7,835 bases of DNA from Porticoccaceae bacterium UBA1117 (GTDB taxonomy: Bacteria; Pseudomonadota; Gammaproteobacteria; Pseudomonadales; Porticoccaceae): positions 1,253 to 9,087 of the forward strand of contig DCBC01000091.1 of assembly GCA_002313335.1 (NCBI GenBank). The letters are read 5' to 3'. Positions 1 through 6,234 of this stretch are shown here, piece by piece (positions within the stretch are counted from its first letter, which is position 1; the number at the start of each line of letters is the position of its first letter). The notes below the pieces were generated by a model that had not been told where the DNA came from, did no database searches, and saw only the letters and a list, made by a program, of their open reading frames with translations. The translations under genes were made by a program, and so were the position numbers.

Positions 1-172
1 TATCCACCATGCTAACTTGTCCTGCCATCATCACACTACCTATGGGAGCAGTGCGCTCATCGACCTGAATTTTCTGACTAGCAGTCAACTCAAAGTCGGA
101 ATCACCGGCGCCGCAACCGGCTAAAACTAGGCTCGTTAAAACTAAAAATGCAAAAGGACTTAAGTGGCTCAT
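1..172 (-). CDS. Partial lipoprotein, possibly a cytochrome c5-like protein (N-terminal 57 codons only)
   Basis: This frame opens with an ATG at 172-170, preceded by GGAG with a 6-base spacer, and runs off the left edge without a stop. The peptide begins with a short hydrophobic signal (residues 5-19) ending in a lipobox LAGC, with the lipidated cysteine at residue 20. Residue 21 is Gly, not the Asp that retains lipoproteins in the inner membrane, so outer-membrane sorting is possible. Residues 39-51 read ERTAPIGSVMMAG. This resembles the ER-x-x-PVG-x-V stretch that precedes the haem domain in many gammaproteobacterial c5-type cytochromes, so an electron-carrier role is plausible. The diagnostic CxxCH haem motif would lie outside the window, so this assignment is inference. 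The lipoprotein call is firm; the cytochrome call is weak. The gene has its own good promoter just upstream. It is too short and too near the window edge to be listed by a simple ORF scan. Confidence 0.7.
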   Translation of the reverse strand, partial: MSHLSPFAFLVLTSLVLAGCGAGDSDFELTASQKIQVDERTAPIGSVMMAGQVSMVD

Positions 173-237
173 GAACGGCTCCGATGATAATAAATATAGT
201 TTTTCAACGTTCTTATTAGGTGAACGAAAGATGCGGC

Positions 238-266
238 ATTATACATAGGTCGGACTAAATTCTCAT
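238..266 (-). promoter_or_regulatory. Sigma70-type promoter for the partial lipoprotein gene
   Basis: On the minus strand a perfect -10 hexamer TATAAT lies at 243-238. ATGAGA (4 of 6 matches to TTGACA) lies at 266-261, with a 17-base spacer. Transcription would start near 231, about 59 bases before the ATG at 172, just after the end of trpS. The start of the transcript carries a small inverted repeat, CGTTC (212-208) and GAACG (226-222) read on the plus strand, with a 9-base loop. This could be a 5' stabilising hairpin or chance. The rest of the 116-base gap between the genes is AT-rich and shows nothing else. Confidence 0.55.
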
Positions 267-288
267 TACAGAAAAAACTTAACGCATC

Positions 289-1296
289 CTAACCCAATCG
301 ACGAAGACCAACAGCTTGGCGTAAGCTCATCATCAATTCTGTGCTATGTAATCGCGCCTTCGTCGCCCCTTGACGCAGAATAGCCTCCACTTCTCCAGGA
401 TTAGCTATTAAGTCCATATACTTTTCTCTAGGCTCTTCAAGCTGCTTATTGACCAACTCGAACAACTGCTTTTTAGCCTCGCCCCAAGCTATCCCATTCC
501 CAAATGCATCTCTCATTTCCGCAGTTTGTTCTGCGGTTGCGAAAGCTTGCCATATTTGAAAGACTGCAGAATCATCCGCATTTTTAGGCTCTCCGGGCTC
601 AAGAAGGTTAGTTTTTATCTTATTAATATGTTTTTTGAGTTTCTTCTCACTTGAAAATAATGGAATGGTATTGCCATAACTTTTACTCATTTTGCGTCCA
701 TCTAGCCCTTGTAAAATAGCCATTTCTTTATCGACCTGAGCCACCGGAAGAACAAAGTGTTCGCCATAGTGATGATTGAAGCGCTGAGCGATATCCCGTG
801 CCATCTCAATATGCTGGATCTGATCACGCCCTACTGGAATTTTATGGGCATTGAACATCAGAATGTCTGCCGCCATTAATATTGGGTAGCTGAATAAACC
901 CATGTTGATTCCAAGATCAGAATCGTCGCCATTCTCTTCATTTGATTGCACAGCACTCTTGTACGCATGCGCACGATTGACTAGACCTTTTGCCGTCATA
1001 CAGGTGAGCAACCATGTAAGTTCAGGGATTTCTGGTATGTCAGATTGACGATAAAATGTCACTGTGGTTGGATCTAGACCGAGTGCTAACCAAGCAGCTG
1101 CGATCTCCAGAGTTGACTGATGAACTATATCCGGATCCTGGCACTTTATAAGCGCATGGTAATCCGCCAGAAAGAAAAATGAATCAAACTCACCACTCAG
1201 ACTAGCCTCTACTGCGGGTCGAATCGCACCAACGTAGTTGCCAAGATGCGGTGCACCAGAAGTCGTGATGCCCGTTAAGACGCGCTGTTTACTCAT
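289..1296 (-). CDS. trpS: Tryptophanyl-tRNA synthetase
   Basis: This cytoplasmic class Ic aminoacyl-tRNA synthetase charges tRNA-Trp with tryptophan using ATP. The 335-residue protein shows both class I signatures: PHLGN, the HIGH-type motif, at residues 16-20, and KMSKS at 202-206. Between them lie the Rossmann-fold landmarks ADYHAL (44-49), [14 protein letters not shown] (100-113), [17 protein letters not shown] (132-148) and PVGRDQIQH (154-162). The MTAKG/NRAHAYK wording marks the Pseudomonas/Xanthomonas-type TrpRS rather than the E. coli type; length is normal for the family (about 330-350). I chose the ATG at 1296 because MSKQRVLTG matches the usual N-terminus. An in-frame TTG at 1314 would add only six non-conserved residues. 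The Shine-Dalgarno is weak (GGATGG about 11 bases upstream). The gene follows apeB by 49 bases and may be co-transcribed with it, but also has a possible promoter of its own overlapping the apeB stop. Confidence 0.97.
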   Translation of the reverse strand: MSKQRVLTGITTSGAPHLGNYVGAIRPAVEASLSGEFDSFFFLADYHALIKCQDPDIVHQSTLEIAAAWLALGLDPTTVTFYRQSDIPEIPELTWLLTCMTAKGLVNRAHAYKSAVQSNEENGDDSDLGINMGLFSYPILMAADILMFNAHKIPVGRDQIQHIEMARDIAQRFNHHYGEHFVLPVAQVDKEMAILQGLDGRKMSKSYGNTIPLFSSEKKLKKHINKIKTNLLEPGEPKNADDSAVFQIWQAFATAEQTAEMRDAFGNGIAWGEAKKQLFELVNKQLEEPREKYMDLIANPGEVEAILRQGATKARLHSTELMMSLRQAVGLRRLG

Positions 1297-1325
1297 AAAT
1301 AATCTACCATCCAAAATATAGTTCT

Positions 1326-1353
1326 ATGATACTCCGTAAGCGATGTCACTCAA
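1326..1353 (-). promoter_or_regulatory. Candidate promoter for trpS overlapping the apeB stop codon
   Basis: On the minus strand TATCAT (5 of 6 to TATAAT) lies at 1331-1326 and TTGAGT (4 of 6 to TTGACA) at 1353-1348, with a 16-base spacer. Transcription would start near 1319, giving a leader of about 23 bases before the trpS ATG. The -35 element sits in the last codons of apeB. A chance match cannot be excluded, and trpS may depend wholly or partly on read-through from apeB. Confidence 0.33.
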
Positions 1354-2656
1354 CATCAACAGTATTGCTCGCAGTGCTTTTAAAAAATTCTGCTAAAACC
1401 CTAGATAACCGAAGCGGATCCTCAGCGCCTGTCATTTCTCGGCATGAGTGCATGGCAAGCTGAGGGATCCCTACATCGAGGGTTGCTACGCCCAACCTTG
1501 CTGACGTTATTGGTCCAATAGTACTCCCGCACCCCATATCATTGCGAGACACGAACGACTGCACTGGCACCTTAACTATTTCACAGAGCTGCTTAAACAG
1601 ACTCGATGTTAAACTATTCGTCGCATAGCGTTGCTTGACATTAACCTTAACTACCGGGCCGCCATTCAGCGCAGGCATGTGAGCATTATCATGCTTCTGA
1701 GGGAAATTAGGGTGGGCTGCGTGCGCATTATCACAGGAAATCATCAATGATTTACTAATCACACGATTTACCGTCGTTGCAGTTTGATCCACACCACATA
1801 AGCGCGCGGTTATTGCCTCTAAAAATGGACCATCGGCGCCAATAGCAGAAACACTACCGACCTCTTCGTGGTCATTACAAACCATCACACAGGTCTGCTG
1901 CGTATCATTATTAATAAGAGCTTGAGTACCGACGAAACAACTTAGCAGATTATCCAGTCTTGCCGATGCAATAAACTCATTTTTCAGACCAACCACCGCT
2001 GCAGGTTGAGTATCATAAAAGCACAGATCATAGTCGATGACCTGTTCGGTATCCTGTAAAAACTGCTCGGCCAGTAGCTCTCTAAAGTTCGCAGAGCCAT
2101 TAGATACCTGCATTAAGATAGGAGGAATGTCAGTCTGAGCGTTAACCGAGTGACCTGTATTTGCTTCACGATCCAAATGTATCGCTAAACTCGGAATCAT
2201 CGCCACGGCACGTTCAAAATCAACCAACTTTTGCTTCAACCCTCCGGAGGCGTCTTGATAAACGATACGCCCCGCAATAGAGAGATCTCGGTCGAACCAA
2301 GGGTTTAATAGTGCACCGCCATAAACTTCCACGCCCAGCTGCAGGTAGCCTTGCTTGGTTATTTCTGGCTGTGGCTTGACCATCAAACAGGGGCTATCGG
2401 TATGTGCACCGACCATTTTGATACCCGTATCCAATAACGGTGCTTGGCCCACAATGAATGCGATCATTGACGATCCATTGCGAGTCACAAAATGTTTATT
2501 GCCTGCCCGTAATGCCCATTCATCATCTTCGCGCAGTTCTGTAAAACCGTCTTTCTTGAGCATTGACGCCATTGAGGCGACTGCATGAAACGGCGTGGGT
2601 GATGCATCCAAAAATTGAGTTAACGCTACGTTAAATTTTTCTTTATCTTGAAACAT
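1346..2656 (-). CDS. apeB: M18 family aminopeptidase (aspartyl aminopeptidase type)
   Basis: This is a cytosolic, dinuclear-zinc M18 metallopeptidase that removes N-terminal residues, acidic ones in the best-studied members, in peptide turnover. Numbering from the upstream ATG at 2659, the metal-ligand and catalytic positions are all visible: AHTDSP (His86, Asp88), ARLDNL (Asp236), DHEEVGS (Glu265/Glu266), SCDNAHAAHPN (Asp310) and MHSCREM (His404). Further family marks are the EVYGGALLNPWFDRDLS block (111-127) and MGCGSTIGP. The length of about 436 residues is normal for the family. Two ATGs lie side by side at 2659 and 2656. I prefer the second because the ribosome site AGAGG lies 5 bases before it but only 2 bases before the first. 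The gene has a clear promoter upstream and leads into trpS. No signal peptide is seen. Confidence 0.95.
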   Translation of the reverse strand: MFQDKEKFNVALTQFLDASPTPFHAVASMASMLKKDGFTELREDDEWALRAGNKHFVTRNGSSMIAFIVGQAPLLDTGIKMVGAHTDSPCLMVKPQPEITKQGYLQLGVEVYGGALLNPWFDRDLSIAGRIVYQDASGGLKQKLVDFERAVAMIPSLAIHLDREANTGHSVNAQTDIPPILMQVSNGSANFRELLAEQFLQDTEQVIDYDLCFYDTQPAAVVGLKNEFIASARLDNLLSCFVGTQALINNDTQQTCVMVCNDHEEVGSVSAIGADGPFLEAITARLCGVDQTATTVNRVISKSLMISCDNAHAAHPNFPQKHDNAHMPALNGGPVVKVNVKQRYATNSLTSSLFKQLCEIVKVPVQSFVSRNDMGCGSTIGPITSARLGVATLDVGIPQLAMHSCREMTGAEDPLRLSRVLAEFFKSTASNTVDVE

Positions 2657-2702
2657 CATTACCTCTTACACCAATGAACAATAGTATTTATTAGTAGGCT
2701 CT

Positions 2703-2730
2703 ATTATAGAAGATTTTCAGTAGATCTAAA
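2703..2730 (-). promoter_or_regulatory. Sigma70-type promoter for apeB(-trpS)
   Basis: On the minus strand a perfect -10 TATAAT lies at 2708-2703 and TTTAGA (4 of 6 to TTGACA) at 2730-2725, with a 16-base spacer. Transcription would start near 2696, about 40 bases before the apeB start codon. The site sits in the 84-base gap after the dehydrogenase gene and probably marks the start of an apeB-trpS transcription unit. Confidence 0.55.
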
Positions 2731-2743
2731 ACGCTAGCCGTCA

Positions 2744-3613
2744 TCAAGATTTAAGCCTTGCTAAAAGGCTAGATGTGTCCCATCGATTACCCCCTAACTC
2801 TTGTACCTCAGAGTAAAAATCATCGACCAATTGAGTAACCGGTAGTGCGCTGCCATTTCGTTTTGACTCCGCCAGTGCAAAAGCGAGGTCTTTGCGCATC
2901 CACTGTACGGCGAAACCGTGCTCATAGTGTCCTGCCAGCATGGTCTGATAGCGATTTTCCATTTGCCATGATTGAGCGGCACCTTTAGAAATTACATCGA
3001 CAACCTGATTAGCATCAAGTCCTGCTCGCTGTGCAAAATTAAGCCCTTCTGCCAGTCCTTGCACCAAACCCGCAATGCAAATTTGGTTGACCATCTTACA
3101 CAGCTGTCCACTACCGACGGAGCCGAGTAAATTCAGAGCCTTTGAATAACAATTAATAGCGTCGGTAACACGTTTAAAGACATTCTCATCCCCGCCACAC
3201 ATAACCGTTAGCTGACCATTTTCAGCACCTTGCTGCCCGCCCGAAACAGGCGCATCAATAAACTCACATTGGTATTTTTTAACCTCCACAGCAAGCTCCT
3301 TAGCCAGCTCTGCAGAAGTGGTCGTATGGTCAACAACAATAGCGCCCTGTTTAATACCTGAGAGAATACCTTTCTCCCCGCAGATCACTTCCAGTACATC
3401 ATCATCATTGCCGACACAAACGAATACTATTTCCGCATCCACGGCAGCAGCACCAGGGGTTGACGCCATAGAACCCGCATAGTGATCTAACCATTTCTCA
3501 GCAACCGAAGTGGTCCGGTTATAGACGGCAACCGAATAGCCTTTTTTAGACAACCAGCCAGCCATGGGGAAACCCATAACGCCAAGACCAATAAATGCGA
3601 CTTTTTTGTTCAT
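2744..3613 (-). CDS. Beta-hydroxyacid dehydrogenase (3-hydroxyisobutyrate dehydrogenase family)
   Basis: This 289-residue cytosolic oxidoreductase belongs to the family that includes 3-hydroxyisobutyrate dehydrogenase, tartronate semialdehyde reductase (GarR/GlxR) and glyoxylate/succinic semialdehyde reductases. The N-terminal Rossmann domain has GLGVMG at residues 9-14. The substrate-binding signature DAPVSGG is at 120-126, followed by a conserved GCQ/GQ-type Gly-rich segment. The catalytic signature GSGQLCKMVNQ places the general-acid lysine at 173 and the conserved Asn at 176. The second strand ends in NRT (32-34). Arg there, rather than Asp, usually means NADP(H) preference, so I lean to an NADPH-dependent semialdehyde or glyoxylate reductase. 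The substrate cannot be read from sequence. The gene starts 18 bases after tsaB, so co-transcription is likely; the ribosome site AGGG is about 11 bases from the ATG. Translational coupling to tsaB says nothing clear about its role. Confidence 0.9.
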   Translation of the reverse strand: MNKKVAFIGLGVMGFPMAGWLSKKGYSVAVYNRTTSVAEKWLDHYAGSMASTPGAAAVDAEIVFVCVGNDDDVLEVICGEKGILSGIKQGAIVVDHTTTSAELAKELAVEVKKYQCEFIDAPVSGGQQGAENGQLTVMCGGDENVFKRVTDAINCYSKALNLLGSVGSGQLCKMVNQICIAGLVQGLAEGLNFAQRAGLDANQVVDVISKGAAQSWQMENRYQTMLAGHYEHGFAVQWMRKDLAFALAESKRNGSALPVTQLVDDFYSEVQELGGNRWDTSSLLARLKS

Positions 3614-3631
3614 GATTTAAATAACCCTAAT

Positions 3632-4351
3632 TTATGCATCTCTTATACGCTTTCTTTTCTGCCAGGCATCAGCACCTCGAAGGTAGACTAAATCAACAGC
3701 ACTTATAGGGACAGCATCACCTTTTTGGTAACCCAACAAGGTGATATCTAAAAGATCTATAGCGTCGGGGAAAATAGGTTTTAGCGTACCTGTCCAGACT
3801 GAACCTGACGCTAACAATACTTCTCCATCACCCACAATTACCTCTGGAGAAAGCTTTTCGACCCATTGCTTTGCATCAACGGCCGTTAGTAGTCGATCAC
3901 TGAATTCACTAGCAATGACCCCTTTGTGATCGATGGTGTAACAACCACAATTAAATTCGCCCATTCGAGCATCCAGAATCGCCATGACCCTCAACATTTG
4001 ACTCTGTTTGACAGGCAGCTGAACATTTTTAGTCTTGCGAATATACGTGGCCACCATAACCTTTAACGAGGACACTGGAATAACAGGAATATCCAAACCA
4101 AACGCAAGGCCTTGGGTCGCAGCAAAACCGATACGCAGGCCAGTAAAAGATCCTGGGCCTATGGCAACACCAATAGCGTGCAGTTGATTGGGTTTAATTC
4201 CTGCTTCTATTAGCACTGACTCAATCATTGGCATCAACAATTGAGTATGGGAGCGCGGCTCTTCAGCATAACGAGAAATTGTGCCCGACAAACCGTGTAG
4301 AGCGACAGAACAGGCCTCCGTTGATGTTTCAATGGCTAATATAGATGTCAT
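3632..4351 (-). CDS. tsaB: tRNA t6A synthesis protein TsaB
   Basis: TsaB (YeaZ) is the ASKHA-fold partner of TsaD. With TsaC and TsaE the pair makes N6-threonylcarbamoyladenosine at position 37 of ANN-decoding tRNAs in the cytoplasm. The 239-residue protein begins ILAIETST (4-11), the first phosphate-type loop. It carries the hallmark IGPGSFTGLRIG at 64-75 and the DARMGEF segment in the middle. It ends with VYLRGADAWQKRKR, which matches the family's usual C-terminus. TsaB lacks the metal-binding histidines of TsaD (HxxxH), and none is seen here. Length is within the family range (about 230). The ATG at 4351 is the natural start, though no strong ribosome site precedes it. It lies 155 bases after adk, an adjacency also known in Pseudomonas. 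The dehydrogenase gene follows closely. Confidence 0.95.
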   Translation of the reverse strand: MTSILAIETSTEACSVALHGLSGTISRYAEEPRSHTQLLMPMIESVLIEAGIKPNQLHAIGVAIGPGSFTGLRIGFAATQGLAFGLDIPVIPVSSLKVMVATYIRKTKNVQLPVKQSQMLRVMAILDARMGEFNCGCYTIDHKGVIASEFSDRLLTAVDAKQWVEKLSPEVIVGDGEVLLASGSVWTGTLKPIFPDAIDLLDITLLGYQKGDAVPISAVDLVYLRGADAWQKRKRIRDA

Positions 4352-4506
4352 TGTGATTTTCTAAACCTACGCTTGGAAAATTAAAAACTAATCGAGGAGT
4401 TTACGAGATGTCTCCACACAATGTATACCGCAGAATAGCCAACGTTTAGTCAAAAGTGGCTAAGAGAGACATCGATCAGCCCAAATTAAAGAATGGATAT
4501 TAGACG

Positions 4507-5157
4507 TTATTGCAACGCTGCAACCAATCTTGCTTGCACATCATCGAGTAAACCAAGGCCATCTACAGTAGAAAATTTTGGCGCTATATTATCTGAGGAC
4601 GCCAGTTCGGTATAGAACTGCACCAGAGGCTGCGTCTGCATATGATAGACCGAAAGTCTATTTCGCACCGTCTCTTCCAAATCATCCGGACGCTGCATGA
4701 GCGGCTCGCCAGTTTCATTGTCCATACCCGCCGTAGTGGGAGGATTGTGATGAATATGATAGATCCGACCCGAACCTTCATGGACGCGACGACCGCTCAG
4801 TCGAGAGACAATTTCATTGTCTTCGACCCGAATCTCGACCACTGCATCAATAATAATTCCCGCATCAATAATGGCTTGCGCCTGAGGGATAGTTCGAGGA
4901 AATCCATCTAACAAAAAGCCGCGCTCACAGTCAGCGTGAGAGATACGCTCCTTTACCAATGAAATGATCAGTTCATCGGATACCAAACCACCCGATGCCA
5001 TTATCCCCTTCACTTCAAGTCCGAGTGCAGACCCCGCTTTAACTGCAGCCCGCAACATATCTCCTGTAGAGATTTGCGGTACTGAATACTGCTCAGTAAT
5101 AAACTGTGCTTGAGTGCCTTTACCTGCACCGGGCGGACCTAATAATATTACTCTCAT
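4507..5157 (-). CDS. adk: Adenylate kinase
   Basis: The enzyme interconverts ATP + AMP and 2 ADP and balances the cytosolic adenylate pool. The 216-residue protein has the P-loop [10 protein letters not shown] at 7-16 with Lys13. The AMP-binding segment STGDMLRA has Arg36, and [10 protein letters not shown] has Arg88. The long LID domain (about 122-159) begins GRRVH with Arg123. Arg156 and Arg167 are also in place, so every arginine known from the E. coli enzyme is present. The LID lacks zinc-binding cysteines, as in most Gram-negative enzymes. I start at ATG 5157: AGGA lies 9 bases upstream and [10 protein letters not shown] is the normal N-terminus. The frame stays open for 29 more codons to an ATG at 5244, but that extension has no homology that I recognise and no ribosome site. 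The upstream gap contains an unusual set of inverted repeats. Confidence 0.98.
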   Translation of the reverse strand: MRVILLGPPGAGKGTQAQFITEQYSVPQISTGDMLRAAVKAGSALGLEVKGIMASGGLVSDELIISLVKERISHADCERGFLLDGFPRTIPQAQAIIDAGIIIDAVVEIRVEDNEIVSRLSGRRVHEGSGRIYHIHHNPPTTAGMDNETGEPLMQRPDDLEETVRNRLSVYHMQTQPLVQFYTELASSDNIAPKFSTVDGLGLLDDVQARLVAALQ

Positions 5158-5182
5158 TAGCGCAATTCCTAAATTTTCTAGC

Positions 5183-5328
5183 GGTTTTTGCCACTTAAAA
5201 GGAGTGTCGGCCACCAAAAAAACCCAGTATTTGGCGAACAACATCTGATTTTTTGTTCGATTAAATGCTCAAGGGAAATGAACTTTTAATCCGCGCAGTA
5301 CAATACACTCAATGCAATAATCGAACAA
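5183..5328 (-). promoter_or_regulatory. Structured leader region upstream of adk with alternative stems
   Basis: Reading the minus strand, arm A (5328-5318, TTGTTCGATTA) is an exact reverse complement of arm B (5263-5253, TAATCGAACAA): 11 bp with 54 bases between. Arm C (5241-5235, TTGTTCG) can pair with the 3' part of arm B instead, giving a 7-bp hairpin with an 11-base loop. Stems A:B and B:C exclude each other. Downstream, GGTTTTT (5224-5218) can pair with AAAAACC (5189-5183), enclosing a smaller hairpin made from GCC/GGC and ACT/AGT with a 3-base bulge. The last stem ends 13 bases before the ribosome site at 5170-5167. The pairings are read directly from the sequence. A regulatory role is inference. 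If the candidate promoter overlapping arm A is the only one used, arm A would not be transcribed and A:B would act, if at all, as DNA. Confidence 0.35.
5300..5328 (-). promoter_or_regulatory. Weak candidate promoter for adk
   Basis: On the minus strand TTGTTC (3 of 6 to TTGACA) at 5328-5323 and TATTGT (4 of 6 to TATAAT) at 5305-5300 are separated by an ideal 17 bases. The -35 overlaps arm A of the inverted repeat, so a factor binding the repeat could cover the promoter. The match is modest, and other weak hexamer pairs exist in this 218-base gap. Some promoter is expected because adk is far from mazG. Confidence 0.28.
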
Positions 5329-5375
5329 GTCTAGGTTTGCTCAAATAGCATTGCAAATACGCTAGATTACTGCGA

Positions 5376-6200
5376 TCAATATAACTCTGATTGTTTCACG
5401 CGGCGCCACAATAATTCTAATTCATCAGAAGAATGATCTTCCATTTTCGTTTCTCCCGCCAACAGTTCCATCGACTCAAAGCGTCGCTTAAACTTATGAT
5501 TAGCGCTCCGCAGCGATGTTTCAGGATCCAATTCTAGATGCCGTGCTAAATTGACACAACTAAATAATAAATCGCCTAGTTCCTCAGCCATACCAGCCCT
5601 AGATCCATTCTTAATTTCTGCGTCCAGTTCGGCAAGCTCTTCATTGATCTTTTCAATAACGGGCTTTATATCTGACCAATCAAAACCAACGCTGGCAGCC
5701 CTCTTTTGAAGCTTTAACGCCCTATTTAATGCAGGAAGTGCCAAAGGAATATCATCTAGGGTTTTTCCTACGCCTTTGTCAGACCTTTCTTGTCGTTTAA
5801 TAGTTTCCCATACTTCTTTGATCTTCACTATTTCTGCATCGGCCATACTCATATTAGAAGACTCAAGCGTACCGTCTGGAAATACATGCGGATGTCTTCG
5901 GATCAATTTGTGAGTGATGCTGCTAATAATTTCACCAAAACTGAACTGGCCTTGCTCTTCAGCTAACTGACTATAGAAAATGATTTGAAATAGTAAATCG
6001 CCAAGCTCTTCACTGAGATGGCTAATATCATCTCGCTCAATGGCATCAACAACCTCATACACCTCTTCAATGGTATGACTAGTTATTGACTGATAGGTTT
6101 GCTTTAAGTCCCACGGGCAACCGGTTTGAGGATCTCTCAAGCGCCGCATTAAGTAACGCAAATCTTCAATACCGTATTCTGTTTTTACATTTCGATTCAT
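5376..6200 (-). CDS. mazG: Nucleoside triphosphate pyrophosphohydrolase MazG
   Basis: MazG hydrolyses (d)NTPs to monophosphates and pyrophosphate. It is thought to clean the nucleotide pool and to temper stress responses in bacteria. The 274-residue protein has the tandem all-alpha layout. Domain 1 opens with RRLRDPQTGCPWD (19-31) and carries the metal-binding EEVYE (45-49) and EELGD (64-68), followed by RRHPHVF (101-107). Domain 2 carries GFDW, EELAE (187-191) and EELGDLLF (206-213). Length is near the E. coli protein (263). I chose ATG 6200, which gives the usual spacing to RRLRDP. An in-frame GTG at 6215 would add five residues, but the AAGG ribosome site abuts it with no spacer. From ATG 6200 the site is about 14 bases away, long but workable. 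It lies 34 bases after cysM, so it is probably the last gene of the recO-acpS-cysM-mazG unit. relA, the common neighbour, is absent here. Confidence 0.95.
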   Translation of the reverse strand: MNRNVKTEYGIEDLRYLMRRLRDPQTGCPWDLKQTYQSITSHTIEEVYEVVDAIERDDISHLSEELGDLLFQIIFYSQLAEEQGQFSFGEIISSITHKLIRRHPHVFPDGTLESSNMSMADAEIVKIKEVWETIKRQERSDKGVGKTLDDIPLALPALNRALKLQKRAASVGFDWSDIKPVIEKINEELAELDAEIKNGSRAGMAEELGDLLFSCVNLARHLELDPETSLRSANHKFKRRFESMELLAGETKMEDHSSDELELLWRRVKQSELY

Positions 6201-6234
6201 CGTATGATCAAACACCCTTCATCAGATTAGATAT

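Noticed and set aside
270..288. T-run just after the trpS stop as an intrinsic terminator
   Set aside because: The T6 stretch is present on the minus strand, but there is no GC-rich inverted repeat before it.
2355..2588. Plus-strand open frame of 77 codons inside apeB
   Set aside because: It is a shadow of the coding frame of apeB, with no promoter or ribosome site and no homology that I recognise.
2754..2770. Hairpin AGCCTT / AAGGCT at the end of the dehydrogenase gene, and a wider CTAGCC / GGCTAG pairing (2734-2772), as a terminator
   Set aside because: The 6-bp stems are real, but no proper U-tract follows on the minus strand (TTAAATC after the first, CGTTTTAG after the second). Part lies inside the coding region.
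4422..4453. Promoter for tsaB from TTGACT (4453-4448) and TATACA (4427-4422), minus strand
   Set aside because: The hexamers look good, but the 20-base spacer is outside the working range for sigma70. Left as unproven; tsaB may be read from adk.
4436..4462. TAGCCA / TGGCTA inverted repeat between adk and tsaB as a terminator or operator
   Set aside because: It has only 6 bp with a 15-base loop and no T-run. This is within chance expectation for a 155-base gap, and I see nothing else firm there.
4642..4911. Plus-strand open frame of 89 codons
   Set aside because: It lies wholly antisense within adk, has no recognisable protein features, and is a shadow of a strongly conserved gene.
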